From: a virus
Virus record (IMG/VR): IMGVR_UViG_3300028581_001382
Span: 1-64,000 of that record
Direction: 5' to 3' (one strand)
DNA length: 64,000 nt
Below are positions 55,616 through 63,872 of this stretch, in pieces; position 1 is the stretch's first letter, and each line of letters starts with the position of its first letter. A model generated the notes under the pieces. The model saw nothing but the letters and a program-made list of their open reading frames with translations. It searched no databases and was not told where the DNA came from. The position numbers and the translations under genes were made by a program.

Positions 55616-55624
55616 CTGATCCAC

Positions 55625-55649
55625 AGTAATGGGCCTTGTGCCCATTACT
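55625..55649. terminator. Bidirectional terminator between convergent genes
   Basis: A perfect 10-bp stem AGTAATGGGC/GCCCATTACT with 5-nt loop, placed right after phoH (+) and at the end of the 94-aa gene (-). Placement between two convergent 3' ends supports termination in both directions. Confidence 0.65.
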
Positions 55650-55929
55650 CTGTGACTGCTGGTGCGGCCTTTACCAATTCGTATCCGTTTTCTGCAAACA
55701 GTCGATTGATGATGTTTTCATAATGCTGAATGTAGTATTCTACGATCTTGTTAAAGTCCTTGGGCACATTTACCCCATTCATGTGGGCTTTAACTACTTG
55801 AAGTTTTTTGAAATCTAAGATTACATTGCAGGTCTGAATATCTTTGGTTTTGAGATTTTTAGATATCTCGGCAATTTCGTCGATTTTACCATCAGATTTT
55901 AGATAAAAGGTGATTAGAAAATATCTCAT
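55645..55929 (-). CDS. Conserved phage protein downstream of gp44, 94 aa
   Basis: An alpha/beta protein: MRYFLITFYLKSDGKIDEIA, ISKNLKTKDIQTCNVILDFK and VVKAHMNGVNVPKDFNKIVE, then a helix with HYENIINRLFAENGYEL. The layout is the same as that of small proteins following clamp-loader genes in marine T4-like phages. It is too small for gp62. ATGA overlap with gp44 suggests a shared role; function unknown. Confidence 0.65.
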   Translation of the reverse strand: MRYFLITFYLKSDGKIDEIAEISKNLKTKDIQTCNVILDFKKLQVVKAHMNGVNVPKDFNKIVEYYIQHYENIINRLFAENGYELVKAAPAVTE

Positions 55930-56855
55930 TTTAGATTTGCCAATTCAATTATGGTAGCACTCAAGTTGATCTCAACATCAGCAACTGAGTTATGATTTAC
56001 AATACCATTGCGAATGATCACAACTGCTTGATCTTTTTGTTCGTCAGTGTCACCCCAAAGATCTAAATTATCATACATCCAACGGAATACATCTTCAGCT
56101 TCTTCTGGTGTGCTGCTTTGGCAAAGCAAAGTACGTGCTTGTCGAATTTGTCCACGCTTGAACATATCCACACAGTCCAGTTTCCAATCCTTGGCTGCTT
56201 TGTCTGTGGCACTGGGTGGTGCCAATGTGCCCGACTGTGAATTCATTTGTGTTAGATTCAGACACTTGCGTAGATCGGGATATGTGGCTTTGACGTATGT
56301 GTCTAACACATCCAAATCAAACTCCACACCTTCAGTTACTAGCACAGTAGCTACTCGTGCCGTGAACTCTGTGTGATCAGTCTTGGTAATATGAAATCCT
56401 TGACAACGACTATGTATTGGATCAATAATCTTGTGAGGATAGTTACAAGTCATAATGAATCGCACTGTGCTGGAATAATCTTCCATCAGATTGCGCAATG
56501 CTGGCTGTACACTTTCCTTGTTCATGTAGTCAGCTTCATCAATCAGCACAACTTTGAACCGGCCAAATGGCATAGTTTGTACAAAGCTGATCAGCTTGTC
56601 TACCCATTCAATCTTGCGACCTTCCTTGGATCCATTTACATACATTACATCGTACTGATCTATTCCTAGTTCGTTGATCAGTACTTTGGCCAAAGTGGTC
56701 TTGCCCGTACCTGCTGCACCACTCAGCAACAGATGTGGAATTGTACCTTCTCGGATCCATGATTGCACTTGTTCTCGCTGAGAGTCATCCACAAACACAT
56801 ATCCGTCAACTGTGCTTGGCCTGTGCGCCTCAACCCATAACTGTCGCATATTCAA
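55926..56855 (-). CDS. gp44: Clamp loader large subunit, T4 gp44-like, 309 aa
   Basis: AAA+ clamp loader: HLLLSGAAGTGKTTLAKVLI carries Walker A (GAAGTGKT, about residues 46-53), FKVVLIDEADYMNKESVQPA carries the DEAD-type Walker B, and SRCQGFHITKTDHTEF the arginine finger (SRC). RFIMTCNYPHKIIDPIHSRC is sensor 1. T4 gp44 is 319 aa. It loads gp45 with gp62; no gp62 was recognised in the window. Preceded by a strong early promoter and AAAGG ribosome binding site. Confidence 0.92.
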   Translation of the reverse strand: MNMRQLWVEAHRPSTVDGYVFVDDSQREQVQSWIREGTIPHLLLSGAAGTGKTTLAKVLINELGIDQYDVMYVNGSKEGRKIEWVDKLISFVQTMPFGRFKVVLIDEADYMNKESVQPALRNLMEDYSSTVRFIMTCNYPHKIIDPIHSRCQGFHITKTDHTEFTARVATVLVTEGVEFDLDVLDTYVKATYPDLRKCLNLTQMNSQSGTLAPPSATDKAAKDWKLDCVDMFKRGQIRQARTLLCQSSTPEEAEDVFRWMYDNLDLWGDTDEQKDQAVVIIRNGIVNHNSVADVEINLSATIIELANLK

Positions 56856-56883
56856 TCCTTTGTTGATTTAAAACTAATATCAC

Positions 56884-56913
56884 ATTATACCCTTGTTTGA
56901 CGCAGGTTGTCAA
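56884..56913 (-). promoter_or_regulatory. Early sigma70-type promoter of gp44
   Basis: On the minus strand a perfect TTGACA (56913-56908), an 18-bp spacer and a perfect TATAAT (56889-56884). The start site would be near 56877, leaving a leader of about 20 nt with AAAGG before the gp44 ATG. The stretch 56856-56957 holds no gene. Confidence 0.75.
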
Positions 56914-56957
56914 CTTTGCTTTGTTCTTTTCCTCTAACACTGTATGGGCGTCGCCCA

Positions 56958-57146
56958 TTATGTGCGCCCAAGTGGAATGTTTTTGCCAAGCTGTTGTTCG
57001 TGCGAAGATTGTGTTTGCAATTCAGCGGGCAGTGGTGGTGGAACATAACGTTCTTTTGGTAGTTTCTTGCCAAATATTGATTCGTGCCGATTGGCCAATT
57101 CTTCTTGATCCACCGTGGATTTTCTTGGTCTTGATCCTCTACTCAT
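56958..57146 (-). CDS. Hypothetical protein, 62 aa
   Basis: A small Arg/Lys/Pro-rich protein (MSRGSRPRKSTVDQEELANR, GKKLPKERYVPPPLPAELQT). Probably mostly disordered. Its ATG overlaps the stop of the zinc-ribbon gene (ATGA), which is why I prefer this frame over a competing one shifted downstream. Function unknown. Confidence 0.6.
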   Translation of the reverse strand: MSRGSRPRKSTVDQEELANRHESIFGKKLPKERYVPPPLPAELQTQSSHEQQLGKNIPLGRT

Positions 57147-57391
57147 ACCAGTTCCTCAACAATGCCCAACATTTCGGCTGCAATGAGTAATGCTCCGCCA
57201 ATCACAAGTGATCCTTGAATAAATGCAATACCTGCAACTATTCTAAGTGCGCTTTTGACCAGACTTACATAAAAGTGTCCGCGGCTGGTATCTTTGGGTT
57301 GAATTTCTATCATGGATTTCCTATGTGGGCAACGCCCCTGTTTATAATCACAGTCTGGTTGAATCAGACTGTGACAAATTTTACATTTCAT
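57143..57391 (-). CDS. Zinc-ribbon/membrane small protein, 82 aa
   Basis: N-terminal MKCKICHSLIQPDCDYKQGR CPH carries three Cys pairs or Cys/His (C3, C6, C14, C21, H23), as in a zinc ribbon. The C-terminal half is a membrane hairpin (IVAGIAFIQGSLVIGGALLI). A cytosolic zinc domain fused to a membrane anchor is unusual in so short a protein. Overlaps the neighbouring genes by 4 nt each. Function unknown. Confidence 0.65.
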   Translation of the reverse strand: MKCKICHSLIQPDCDYKQGRCPHRKSMIEIQPKDTSRGHFYVSLVKSALRIVAGIAFIQGSLVIGGALLIAAEMLGIVEELV

Positions 57392-57879
57392 TGTTGTGTC
57401 AAACCACGTTCTACTTCAGCTTTGGCCACACGTCGACGTAGACTTGAACTGGAAAAAGAATGATCTCTTTTGTTGAATACTAGTTCGATGCCTCGTCGAC
57501 TACCTTCGTCTCGACCAGTAAAATCTTTGTCGCAGTATTCCACGCCCAAGATACGTACATCCACGGGCAGGATCAATAACAGATCAATGAGATCTTGTTC
57601 AGTTTGATACACCACAACTTCGTCCACATAGCGGCAAGCAGCCAATTGTATTTGACGTTCTACTATGCTTTGTACTGGTGAGTTTTTGGTATCTGGTCGA
57701 TCTATTGTGGGATCAGTTTGTAGCCCGGCAATGAGATAATCACAGTGGTTCTTGGCTTCACTTAACATGGCAATATGGCCTGCATGAAACATGTCAAATG
57801 CCGAAAAAACAATCCCAATTTTCTTGCCATCCTTCTTGAGCTGTTTGATGTGATTGAAAATCAATTGTGTTGCATCCAC
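57388..57879 (-). CDS. Cytidylyltransferase-like protein, 163 aa
   Basis: GIVFSAFDMFHAGHIAMLSE (about residues 22-41) contains the H-x-G-H active site of the TagD/RfaE-C family. LIAGLQTDPTIDRPDTKNSP, VERQIQLAACRYVDEVVVYQ and VDVRILGVEYCDKDFTGRDE follow as in glycerol-3-phosphate or heptose cytidylyl/adenylyltransferases. A late SSSSLRRRV region takes the place of the ISSTxIR motif. It would activate a sugar or alcohol phosphate with CTP or ATP; with the glycosyltransferases it may supply a donor. Confidence 0.78.
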   Translation of the reverse strand: MDATQLIFNHIKQLKKDGKKIGIVFSAFDMFHAGHIAMLSEAKNHCDYLIAGLQTDPTIDRPDTKNSPVQSIVERQIQLAACRYVDEVVVYQTEQDLIDLLLILPVDVRILGVEYCDKDFTGRDEGSRRGIELVFNKRDHSFSSSSLRRRVAKAEVERGLTQQ

Positions 57880-58262
57880 TCAGGTTTGGCTTCCACATGG
57901 ATTGCTGTGGAGAAAGTGTCATCGTTGGGCTGTTCGTCTGATACCATCATGATATCTTTGGGATCCACACGACGTAGAGTTACCTTGCCGTTTTCATCTT
58001 CAATATCAATACCTCGAGTCCAACGCCCATGTTCAACACAGATCCATTGCCCAGGAACAACATCTTGTTGCTCAGGGCCCACTGCATACACTTGGCCCCA
58101 GCGCGGGCGAATGCCAGTGCTTTTGCCATTGTCGTTAGGGATAATAATACCACTTGTGGTAATACGTGAATCAAAAACCATGTCACTCACAATCACTGAA
58201 TTTTTCAGTGGTACAATTTGTTGACGTTTTAGTTGGTGTGGCTGAAAAGCAAATTTACTCAT
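57861..58262 (-). CDS. GroES-like co-chaperonin, 133 aa
   Basis: The GroES barrel appears as VPLKNSVIVSDMVFDSRITT, SGIIIPNDNGKSTGIRPRWG (mobile-loop region) and QVYAVGPEQQDVVPGQWICV. It ends with VDPKDIMMVSDEQ. T4 gp31 plays the same role for folding of the capsid protein gp23 with host GroEL. Together with the ClpA-type and J-domain proteins it forms a phage chaperone set. Overlap of 19 nt with the cytidylyltransferase. AGGAAT ribosome binding site. Confidence 0.78.
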   Translation of the reverse strand: MSKFAFQPHQLKRQQIVPLKNSVIVSDMVFDSRITTSGIIIPNDNGKSTGIRPRWGQVYAVGPEQQDVVPGQWICVEHGRWTRGIDIEDENGKVTLRRVDPKDIMMVSDEQPNDDTFSTAIHVEAKPEWMQHN

Positions 58263-58664
58263 TTATTCCTCGTTAGGGTGTGTTGCTGCACGAGCCATGG
58301 CAGCAGCCAGGCCTGTTACGGGTTGTTCAACTGGCGGCACTGCACCCTGAGCTCGCAAGGCCTGGCGGTGCAATCTTGCTTGCTCTAGTTTTTCCTGATC
58401 AGCTGCTCGAATGGCTGCAACATCTGCATCTTTTTGTGCTTGTGTGCTGGTAGGAATTGGTTCAGGTGCTGCATTGGTAGTACGATTTAGATTGCGATTG
58501 ACCTGTTGTGCTCTAGTAGAGATAATGTTTCCATCAGCATCTAGTTTATCGCCTCGGGCGTTCACTTGCATATTGCCCACCGCTCGCACTTGTTCATTTT
58601 GTGCTTGTAATGCACCAAAGTCAACAACTCGACCTTGCGCTGTTCTGTAAATTTTCTTTGACAT
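58263..58664 (-). CDS. Conserved phage protein, 133 aa
   Basis: The N-terminus MSKKIYRTAQGRVVDFGALQ is like that of a conserved group of T4-like phage proteins. AQNEQVRAVGNMQVNARGDK follows, then a Pro/Thr-rich middle and a Gln/Ala-rich coiled C-terminus (AADQEKLEQARLHRQALRAQ). The role is unknown; virion or scaffold-associated is plausible. Strong AGGAGA ribosome binding site, late box upstream. Confidence 0.62.
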   Translation of the reverse strand: MSKKIYRTAQGRVVDFGALQAQNEQVRAVGNMQVNARGDKLDADGNIISTRAQQVNRNLNRTTNAAPEPIPTSTQAQKDADVAAIRAADQEKLEQARLHRQALRAQGAVPPVEQPVTGLAAAMARAATHPNEE

Positions 58665-58680
58665 AATTGTCTCCTTGAGA

Positions 58681-58688
58681 TATTTAAC
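58681..58688 (-). promoter_or_regulatory. Late promoter box of the 133-aa gene
   Basis: GTTAAATA on the minus strand, 16 nt before the ATG at 58664, overlapping the stop codon of the next gene upstream. The same box variant precedes the 308-aa transferase at 44491. Confidence 0.45.
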
Positions 58689-59202
58689 GCAGGAACTCTG
58701 CGATATCTAAATTGTAGTGCAGGCTGTCTATTCTATGTACCCCCAATAGATACAACACATAGCTGGCCACTGAGCTCCCACGTCCTACACCCCAAATTAG
58801 ATTGTTTTGTTTCATGATATCTACTAGAAATTTTAGATATTGTAATAGACTAAACAAGTCACGTTCTTGATACAGTAATAGTTCTTCTCCTACACGCTGT
58901 AATGCTGCTTCAGATTGGCATAGGTTTAACACATGTTCTGCAATGTCTAAGTTTTTGTATTGGTCAGGCATGAGCCAATTGCGTTGGTTTGTATGATCAA
59001 ATTCTTCTACTGTTACATCCTGCAATGCTAGTTTGTTGTATTTTACAAAAGCAGGAATATTTTCCAAAATTACAGCAGATGTTTCTAAATTCACAGTGGC
59101 ATCCACCAGCATGCCATCTACTTGCATACTATGCCCACGCATGAGCATGTTTACACAGTCGTCTTCGTTGTAGATCAGTTGACCTAGATGATCAGTTCTC
59201 AT
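58684..59202 (-). CDS. DNA polymerase III alpha-like fragment protein, 172 aa
   Basis: The C-terminal part LIWGVGRGSSVASYVLYLLG, HRIDSLHYNLDIAEFLR aligns with the bacterial DnaE block GRGSGAGSLVAYALGITDID. In bacteria it lies in the polymerase domain. Here it is a stand-alone 172-aa protein with none of the catalytic Asp residues. The N-terminus (MRTDHLGQLIYNEDDCVNML) has no match. Possibly a captured fragment used for protein interaction. ATG at 59202 chosen because the N-terminal extension of the longer frame overlaps the next gene. Confidence 0.65.
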   Translation of the reverse strand: MRTDHLGQLIYNEDDCVNMLMRGHSMQVDGMLVDATVNLETSAVILENIPAFVKYNKLALQDVTVEEFDHTNQRNWLMPDQYKNLDIAEHVLNLCQSEAALQRVGEELLLYQERDLFSLLQYLKFLVDIMKQNNLIWGVGRGSSVASYVLYLLGVHRIDSLHYNLDIAEFLR

Positions 59203-59806
59203 CGCTAGGAAACTTAGCAAATACCACGGTATTGGTAGTAGAGTCAGTAATGGGTGTTGATGTTCCGCTCCACTCAAGATCTAAATCACGCCAAGCTGGT
59301 GTACGATTTAGTTTGACCACTTGTTTTTTGTTGCCTATGGCAGGTTTGAAATTGTTATGGATAGGACCAGCATCAACCCACCAACCTGGCTCATCACACG
59401 GCCCTAAACTTTCTTGATCGCTGTGCAAGTATCGAACATTGTCTCCAAGGTTACTTTGTATGGTTATGTCTGTTATTATCATTCGTTGTTCTAAAATTGC
59501 GTTGAGTTTACAGTATAACATAATACCTATCACCTGGTCAATGGGCTCTTCGGGCAATGGAGTAATATTAATACCTGCTGTGGTCAGCGCTTGCATCTGT
59601 TCTTGATTATCTTGTTTGATAAACACAGTGTTGGTAAGTTCGTTATATACAAAATGATTCAACCGTTCCAAACTGGTCACATGATCGTCTTGATTGGTGG
59701 TGTTGGTATAGATAGACAATTCGGCTGTGTAATCATTGATTTGTAGGCGACCGTCAAACCATATGGCAGCACTCCATGCCATGTCATATTCTAATCTTAC
59801 GTTCAT
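59192..59806 (-). CDS. Conserved phage protein, 204 aa
   Basis: Beta-rich protein: MNVRLEYDMAWSAAIWFDGR, LQINDYTAELSIYTNTTNQD, LTNTVFIKQDNQEQMQAL and IMLYCKLNAILEQRMIITDI. The C-terminal part has CDEPGWWVDAGPIHNNFKPA. It is like structural proteins shared by T4-like marine phages; exact role unknown. Overlaps the DnaE-like gene by 11 nt and the 79-aa gene by 4 nt. Confidence 0.62.
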   Translation of the reverse strand: MNVRLEYDMAWSAAIWFDGRLQINDYTAELSIYTNTTNQDDHVTSLERLNHFVYNELTNTVFIKQDNQEQMQALTTAGINITPLPEEPIDQVIGIMLYCKLNAILEQRMIITDITIQSNLGDNVRYLHSDQESLGPCDEPGWWVDAGPIHNNFKPAIGNKKQVVKLNRTPAWRDLDLEWSGTSTPITDSTTNTVVFAKFPSDEN

Positions 59807-60042
59807 GATATATCAATCTTGTTGTTAAATGAGTTGTTTTCGCCTGGTGGCGGTGAGTTCAGCGCCATCATTTTTTGTTGATGTTTACCAGTATAGCTTG
59901 CCAATGCCATGCGAATTTGGTCACAGAGATAGCTATTGCCCATCCTATGCGCTATGCTGAGTTTTTTATGTAGTTCAGAAATTTTTGACCCTAGTTGTTC
60001 TAAGGTCAAATCTTCTAAATTGTTGATAAACGGGTGTTCCAT
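59803..60042 (-). CDS. Small helical protein, 79 aa
   Basis: Mostly one long helix (LEDLTLEQLGSKISELHKKL, residues 9-28; SIAHRMGNSYLCDQIRMALA, 29-48), ending in a Pro/Asn-rich tail. Helical packing suggests a dimeric coiled coil. Conserved-type protein in T4-like phages. Strong AAGGAG ribosome binding site. Unknown function; placement between structural genes suggests morphogenesis. Confidence 0.6.
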   Translation of the reverse strand: MEHPFINNLEDLTLEQLGSKISELHKKLSIAHRMGNSYLCDQIRMALASYTGKHQQKMMALNSPPPGENNSFNNKIDIS

Positions 60043-60094
60043 TTGACTCCTTGCTGATTAAGTTTACAGCAACAGTCGGCTAAAGTCAACGCAT

Positions 60095-60991
60095 TTAGGC
60101 AAATACAGTTCCGTTGTTGCCAATACAGAACCATTTGTTGTTGATGTATTGCAATGTTACTGCACTACCAATGGTGTTGAATGTGATAGTCCCTGTACCA
60201 GAAGTTTTCCATCCAGCATTGGTTACGGTGACCACCATGTCCCCTGCATTGGCCAACATCATGATAGTTTTGATTTGACCGTTATAGCCAGCTGCTAACG
60301 TGGCAGTTGCAGCACCTCCACTAGTGGCAAAATATGTAGCTGTGGTAGTGATATTAATGGCACCTAATGCTCCACTACCTGTGCCAAGATTTTGAGTGCT
60401 GGGTAGATAAATTGGATCCTGGTTCTGACTAGAATCAAATACCGAAATAGTAGTACCGCCATTGCTGGTAGTGAAATCGTATGTGTATGTTCCTGTCTTA
60501 TTATAAGTGATCACTCCGGCGTTATACCCTTGTAGATTACTGGTTCCCACGCTGACAGTATTGGGTAACGTAACAGTATAACCAATATTAGTTACTGTGA
60601 TTTCCACACGAACTATACCAAAATTACCAGCTGCTGGAAAGTTGGTAAATGCCAAAGATATTGATCCACTGGTGGTCACAGTTTGATAGTGCCCGTCAAC
60701 ATAATCAATGGTCACTGAGCCTGATTGATTGCCTAGCTGGGCTACTATTGCACTGAAATCAGAAATGTTGGCATTACTTAATGGGCTGCCAGCCATGTCG
60801 TTGTCCAATACAGTGCCTACTAATGCTGCTTTAAGCACTGCTTTGCTTTGAAGATCAGTAATTTCATTGGCTGCATACTGAAAGTTAGTTTTGGTATTGG
60901 TGAAGTTGTCACGAAAACCTTGACTGTTGTTATCTTGTCCGGCTACTGGATAGGTGCCGTCGATGTCGTTTGGGTTAATTGCACTGGTCAT
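60095..60991 (-). CDS. Phage fibre/baseplate-like structural protein, 298 aa
   Basis: The start MTSAINPNDIDGTYPVAGQD, GFRDNFTNTKTNFQYAANEI is typical of tail-fibre-associated proteins that read 'NPNDIDGTYP-AGQDN-SQGFRDNF'. The remainder is Thr/Gly/Ser-rich beta sequence with repeats (TYDFTTSNGGTTISVF, TGTITFNTIGSAVTLQYINN). It could form a beta-prism or helix near the baseplate. A late box 44 nt upstream supports late expression. Confidence 0.68.
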   Translation of the reverse strand: MTSAINPNDIDGTYPVAGQDNNSQGFRDNFTNTKTNFQYAANEITDLQSKAVLKAALVGTVLDNDMAGSPLSNANISDFSAIVAQLGNQSGSVTIDYVDGHYQTVTTSGSISLAFTNFPAAGNFGIVRVEITVTNIGYTVTLPNTVSVGTSNLQGYNAGVITYNKTGTYTYDFTTSNGGTTISVFDSSQNQDPIYLPSTQNLGTGSGALGAINITTTATYFATSGGAATATLAAGYNGQIKTIMMLANAGDMVVTVTNAGWKTSGTGTITFNTIGSAVTLQYINNKWFCIGNNGTVFA

Positions 60992-61000
60992 ATGTTTGTC

Positions 61001-63868
61001 CTACACTAAAATGTTCCTACGGGGAAATACTAGATATTTATCGAATGCATCTGTGTTGGTATAGATATCAACAGGTGCTTCGAATCTCATACTAGTGGCG
61101 TCAAATGTTGTTTCAATTCCAGATCCGATTACCAGATCAAACTGGGCACCTGTACCTGTTCCTATTATGTTGGTACTAGATATATTGTTGAATGCCTTAT
61201 TCAAAGCCCAGTTGTTATATGTACCTGATCCCACTGTGGCCGTGACAAATACAACCAAATTACCAGTTACTGCAGAGTACGAGGTAACTGCTCCAAACAT
61301 GTAATTGGATTGATCGTACGCAATAGTCAGGTACTGTCCTATAGAATAAGGCATTCCTGGACTTACGTTTAAATTTTTAGAACCGTTGCCCAGGGTCAAG
61401 CTGGTATTGCTAACTGTACTGTATTGAATCAATAACGGGGCAGTACCAGTATAATTTACTGTGGTTATTGCACCAGTTGTAGTGTTTATATCTTGAACAT
61501 TAATGATTACATCATTTAAAACATCTGTGCCGCTTAGATCACTGCCCTGGATCAGTATCTTGTCACCAATATTGTATCCAGTTCCACCATTTGCAATTGA
61601 TATAATCACATAATGAAGTAACAAATCAAACGTAGTTTCGGCACCCGGGGGTACCCATGCACCGTGAGTTGAGTCTGCAATCGGATCCCAATTTATACTG
61701 AGTAGTCTATCTAGTTCATAACGATCAACTTCAAAATCAACCAGATTAAGTTGTTGACCAAACTGAGTTCTTACATTATATGCAATTTGTCCCGAAGTTC
61801 CGGGGTTGCAATAGGCTATGACCCAGGCCGGAGTAAATCCTAATACTTTTCCATCTGCTTGCTTGCTCAACATCCACAACGGCAACAAGTTTGAAATTTG
61901 CCCAACTACATCAATCACTTGATTACGCATGTTGTCCAAGCTGTTGGGATACACTGTGGCAATCTCTGTGCTGTCACCTGCATTGATTGGATAAGGCAGT
62001 GTGACTTGTTTACTCACGCTGATACCTGAATTATTAACCAAATTATCTTGTATAGCACTATAAACTACTTCATAAATCACATTTCCAGTTGCGGGATCTA
62101 TGGCTTGAGCTGTTTTAATTTCGCCTAGTATTAAGTTTTTCCAGTAATGATTTTCAATCAAACTACTGATATACAGTTCATAAGTCGAACTGGTCAACCC
62201 AAAGCAATGATCATAAATTACTGAAGTTGCTATCCCAAAGTTAGGATCTTGAGATCTAAATATCTTGTCTGGTGGAAATATATCTGAATTTTGAATCAAA
62301 CTGTTGATCAATGCACGATTTGAATATGGTGGCATTGCTTTGATATAGAGATTTTCGTACGGCTCGTTGTACACTCGTAACACTTTTACTGTGAATGTTT
62401 TGAACACAGATATTTGTCCGTCGGAGGAAAATGCATTTACTGTGAATGTGAATTGACTATCAAATGTGGTCTCTTGTGGAGATTGAATTAGATTGGTGCG
62501 TAATTCTTTATCAAAAGTAGTAGTTCCTAGATCCAACGCAAAAGTATTAAAACTCACACGGCCGGCAATTTCTCCTGATGGCAATAATGATAATCCCTGT
62601 GGCAACTTATTGTAAAATCCTGGCACGTAATCAGTAGGAGGAATTGCACCCGGACGTAGTCGATACTGCAATGAACGTCCACCAGTGTTAACTGCTTGAA
62701 CTTGTAATAAACTAGTTGATCCGTTGATTATACTACCAAGATCTGAATCTGTGAGCCATATTACTTGTGTTTCTACCTGGCCAGTTATGGTCACACTGAA
62801 ATAGTATGGATCAGAATTTATCACTGGGTCGGCTGTATCTATTAGATAGATAGCAAAGTTATATGTGATTTCTGTAATGCCCAAATCTGGCAGATATCCA
62901 TACAACCAACCAGTGAATGGATCAAGTGTAGTACCCGGCGGTAATTGTAATCCAACGCCTGGATATTCCAAGTATTCAATTGTATAAGGACCAAATGTTA
63001 ATCCTTTGAATTGATATGCCCAGAAGTTGTCTGAACGAACTACACCAAGATCGCTTGGTGTGGCATTGGTCAAGAATGGCGAATAATTAGGAGTCTGTGA
63101 TGCATCAACAAAAGTGTCATCTGAGGTGATGTCTGTGGTGGATGCTTGCAGAGTAGTTCTACTGTATACATAAATTTGATAATTTCTCAAATCACTACTT
63201 TTACCATCAGTTACACGTAATGTGAATTGGTAATTGGTATTGGGACTTTGTCTAACAAAGTCAAACGGAAACATATCAAAGTTTTGTTGAAATCTATCAA
63301 ACCCGCCAGTTTCGTTAATGGGATTAACTGGAATAATATATCCAGTAATGAGCCCTTGAGTGCTGATAGATAGTCCTGGTGGTAATGTGCCTGCTGCCAC
63401 AGTTATAATTGTGGTATCGCCGGGGTCTGGGTCAGAAATTTGTATTTGTATAGGATCAATAGGAGTTCCATCATAGAAGGTTCCTACATTGCCAGTGGGG
63501 GTGATAAATTGAGGAGGGTTTTGTCCAGTCACTGTGAGACTGAATGTGCGATCCGCCAGTCGATCAATTACCACCTGTCCCAATACTGTTTTTTTAGTGT
63601 AGGCACGTATAGCAAACACACTTGTGGTATCTGAATTCACCGGCAACGGAACTCCTTGAATGTTAGCAACAGCTTGTGGTGTTCCAGAAATTACGCCAGA
63701 TGAATTGCATTGTATACCGGGCGGCAGTTGCCCTGCTAGCAAAACATAAAATACTTCGTTACCTGATGGGTCCGCTGGGTCATATGCCACCAATGGTACC
63801 TGATAAAAAATACCTTCTGGTATGGTACCTAAACTTCCGGTATCAGTGACCCAAACTGGTTGTGCCAT
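61001..63868 (-). CDS. Ig-like repeat tail/fibre protein, 955 aa
   Basis: Many putative Ig-like (He_PIG-type) units: VFYVLLAGQLPPGIQCNSSG with VISGTPQAVAN, TIITVAAGTLPPGLSISTQG with LITGYIIPVN, LQYRLRPGAIPPTDY with LPQGLSLLPSGEIAGRVSFN. The recurring L-P-P-G-L...G-x-I-x-G pattern marks the repeats. C-terminal part has long strands with FTPAWVIAYCNPGTSGQIAY and a Tyr/Asn-rich end. It is probably a long distal tail or fibre adhesin. AGGAAG ribosome binding site. A GATAAATA late box is inside its 3' end for the next gene. Confidence 0.8.
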   Translation of the reverse strand: MAQPVWVTDTGSLGTIPEGIFYQVPLVAYDPADPSGNEVFYVLLAGQLPPGIQCNSSGVISGTPQAVANIQGVPLPVNSDTTSVFAIRAYTKKTVLGQVVIDRLADRTFSLTVTGQNPPQFITPTGNVGTFYDGTPIDPIQIQISDPDPGDTTIITVAAGTLPPGLSISTQGLITGYIIPVNPINETGGFDRFQQNFDMFPFDFVRQSPNTNYQFTLRVTDGKSSDLRNYQIYVYSRTTLQASTTDITSDDTFVDASQTPNYSPFLTNATPSDLGVVRSDNFWAYQFKGLTFGPYTIEYLEYPGVGLQLPPGTTLDPFTGWLYGYLPDLGITEITYNFAIYLIDTADPVINSDPYYFSVTITGQVETQVIWLTDSDLGSIINGSTSLLQVQAVNTGGRSLQYRLRPGAIPPTDYVPGFYNKLPQGLSLLPSGEIAGRVSFNTFALDLGTTTFDKELRTNLIQSPQETTFDSQFTFTVNAFSSDGQISVFKTFTVKVLRVYNEPYENLYIKAMPPYSNRALINSLIQNSDIFPPDKIFRSQDPNFGIATSVIYDHCFGLTSSTYELYISSLIENHYWKNLILGEIKTAQAIDPATGNVIYEVVYSAIQDNLVNNSGISVSKQVTLPYPINAGDSTEIATVYPNSLDNMRNQVIDVVGQISNLLPLWMLSKQADGKVLGFTPAWVIAYCNPGTSGQIAYNVRTQFGQQLNLVDFEVDRYELDRLLSINWDPIADSTHGAWVPPGAETTFDLLLHYVIISIANGGTGYNIGDKILIQGSDLSGTDVLNDVIINVQDINTTTGAITTVNYTGTAPLLIQYSTVSNTSLTLGNGSKNLNVSPGMPYSIGQYLTIAYDQSNYMFGAVTSYSAVTGNLVVFVTATVGSGTYNNWALNKAFNNISSTNIIGTGTGAQFDLVIGSGIETTFDATSMRFEAPVDIYTNTDAFDKYLVFPRRNILV
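61035..61042 (-). promoter_or_regulatory. Late promoter box inside the Ig-like gene's end
   Basis: GATAAATA on the minus strand, 44 nt before the ATG at 60991, placed within the coding end of the Ig-like protein gene. It would give the fibre/baseplate gene its own late transcript. Confidence 0.55.
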
Positions 63869-63872
63869 GATT

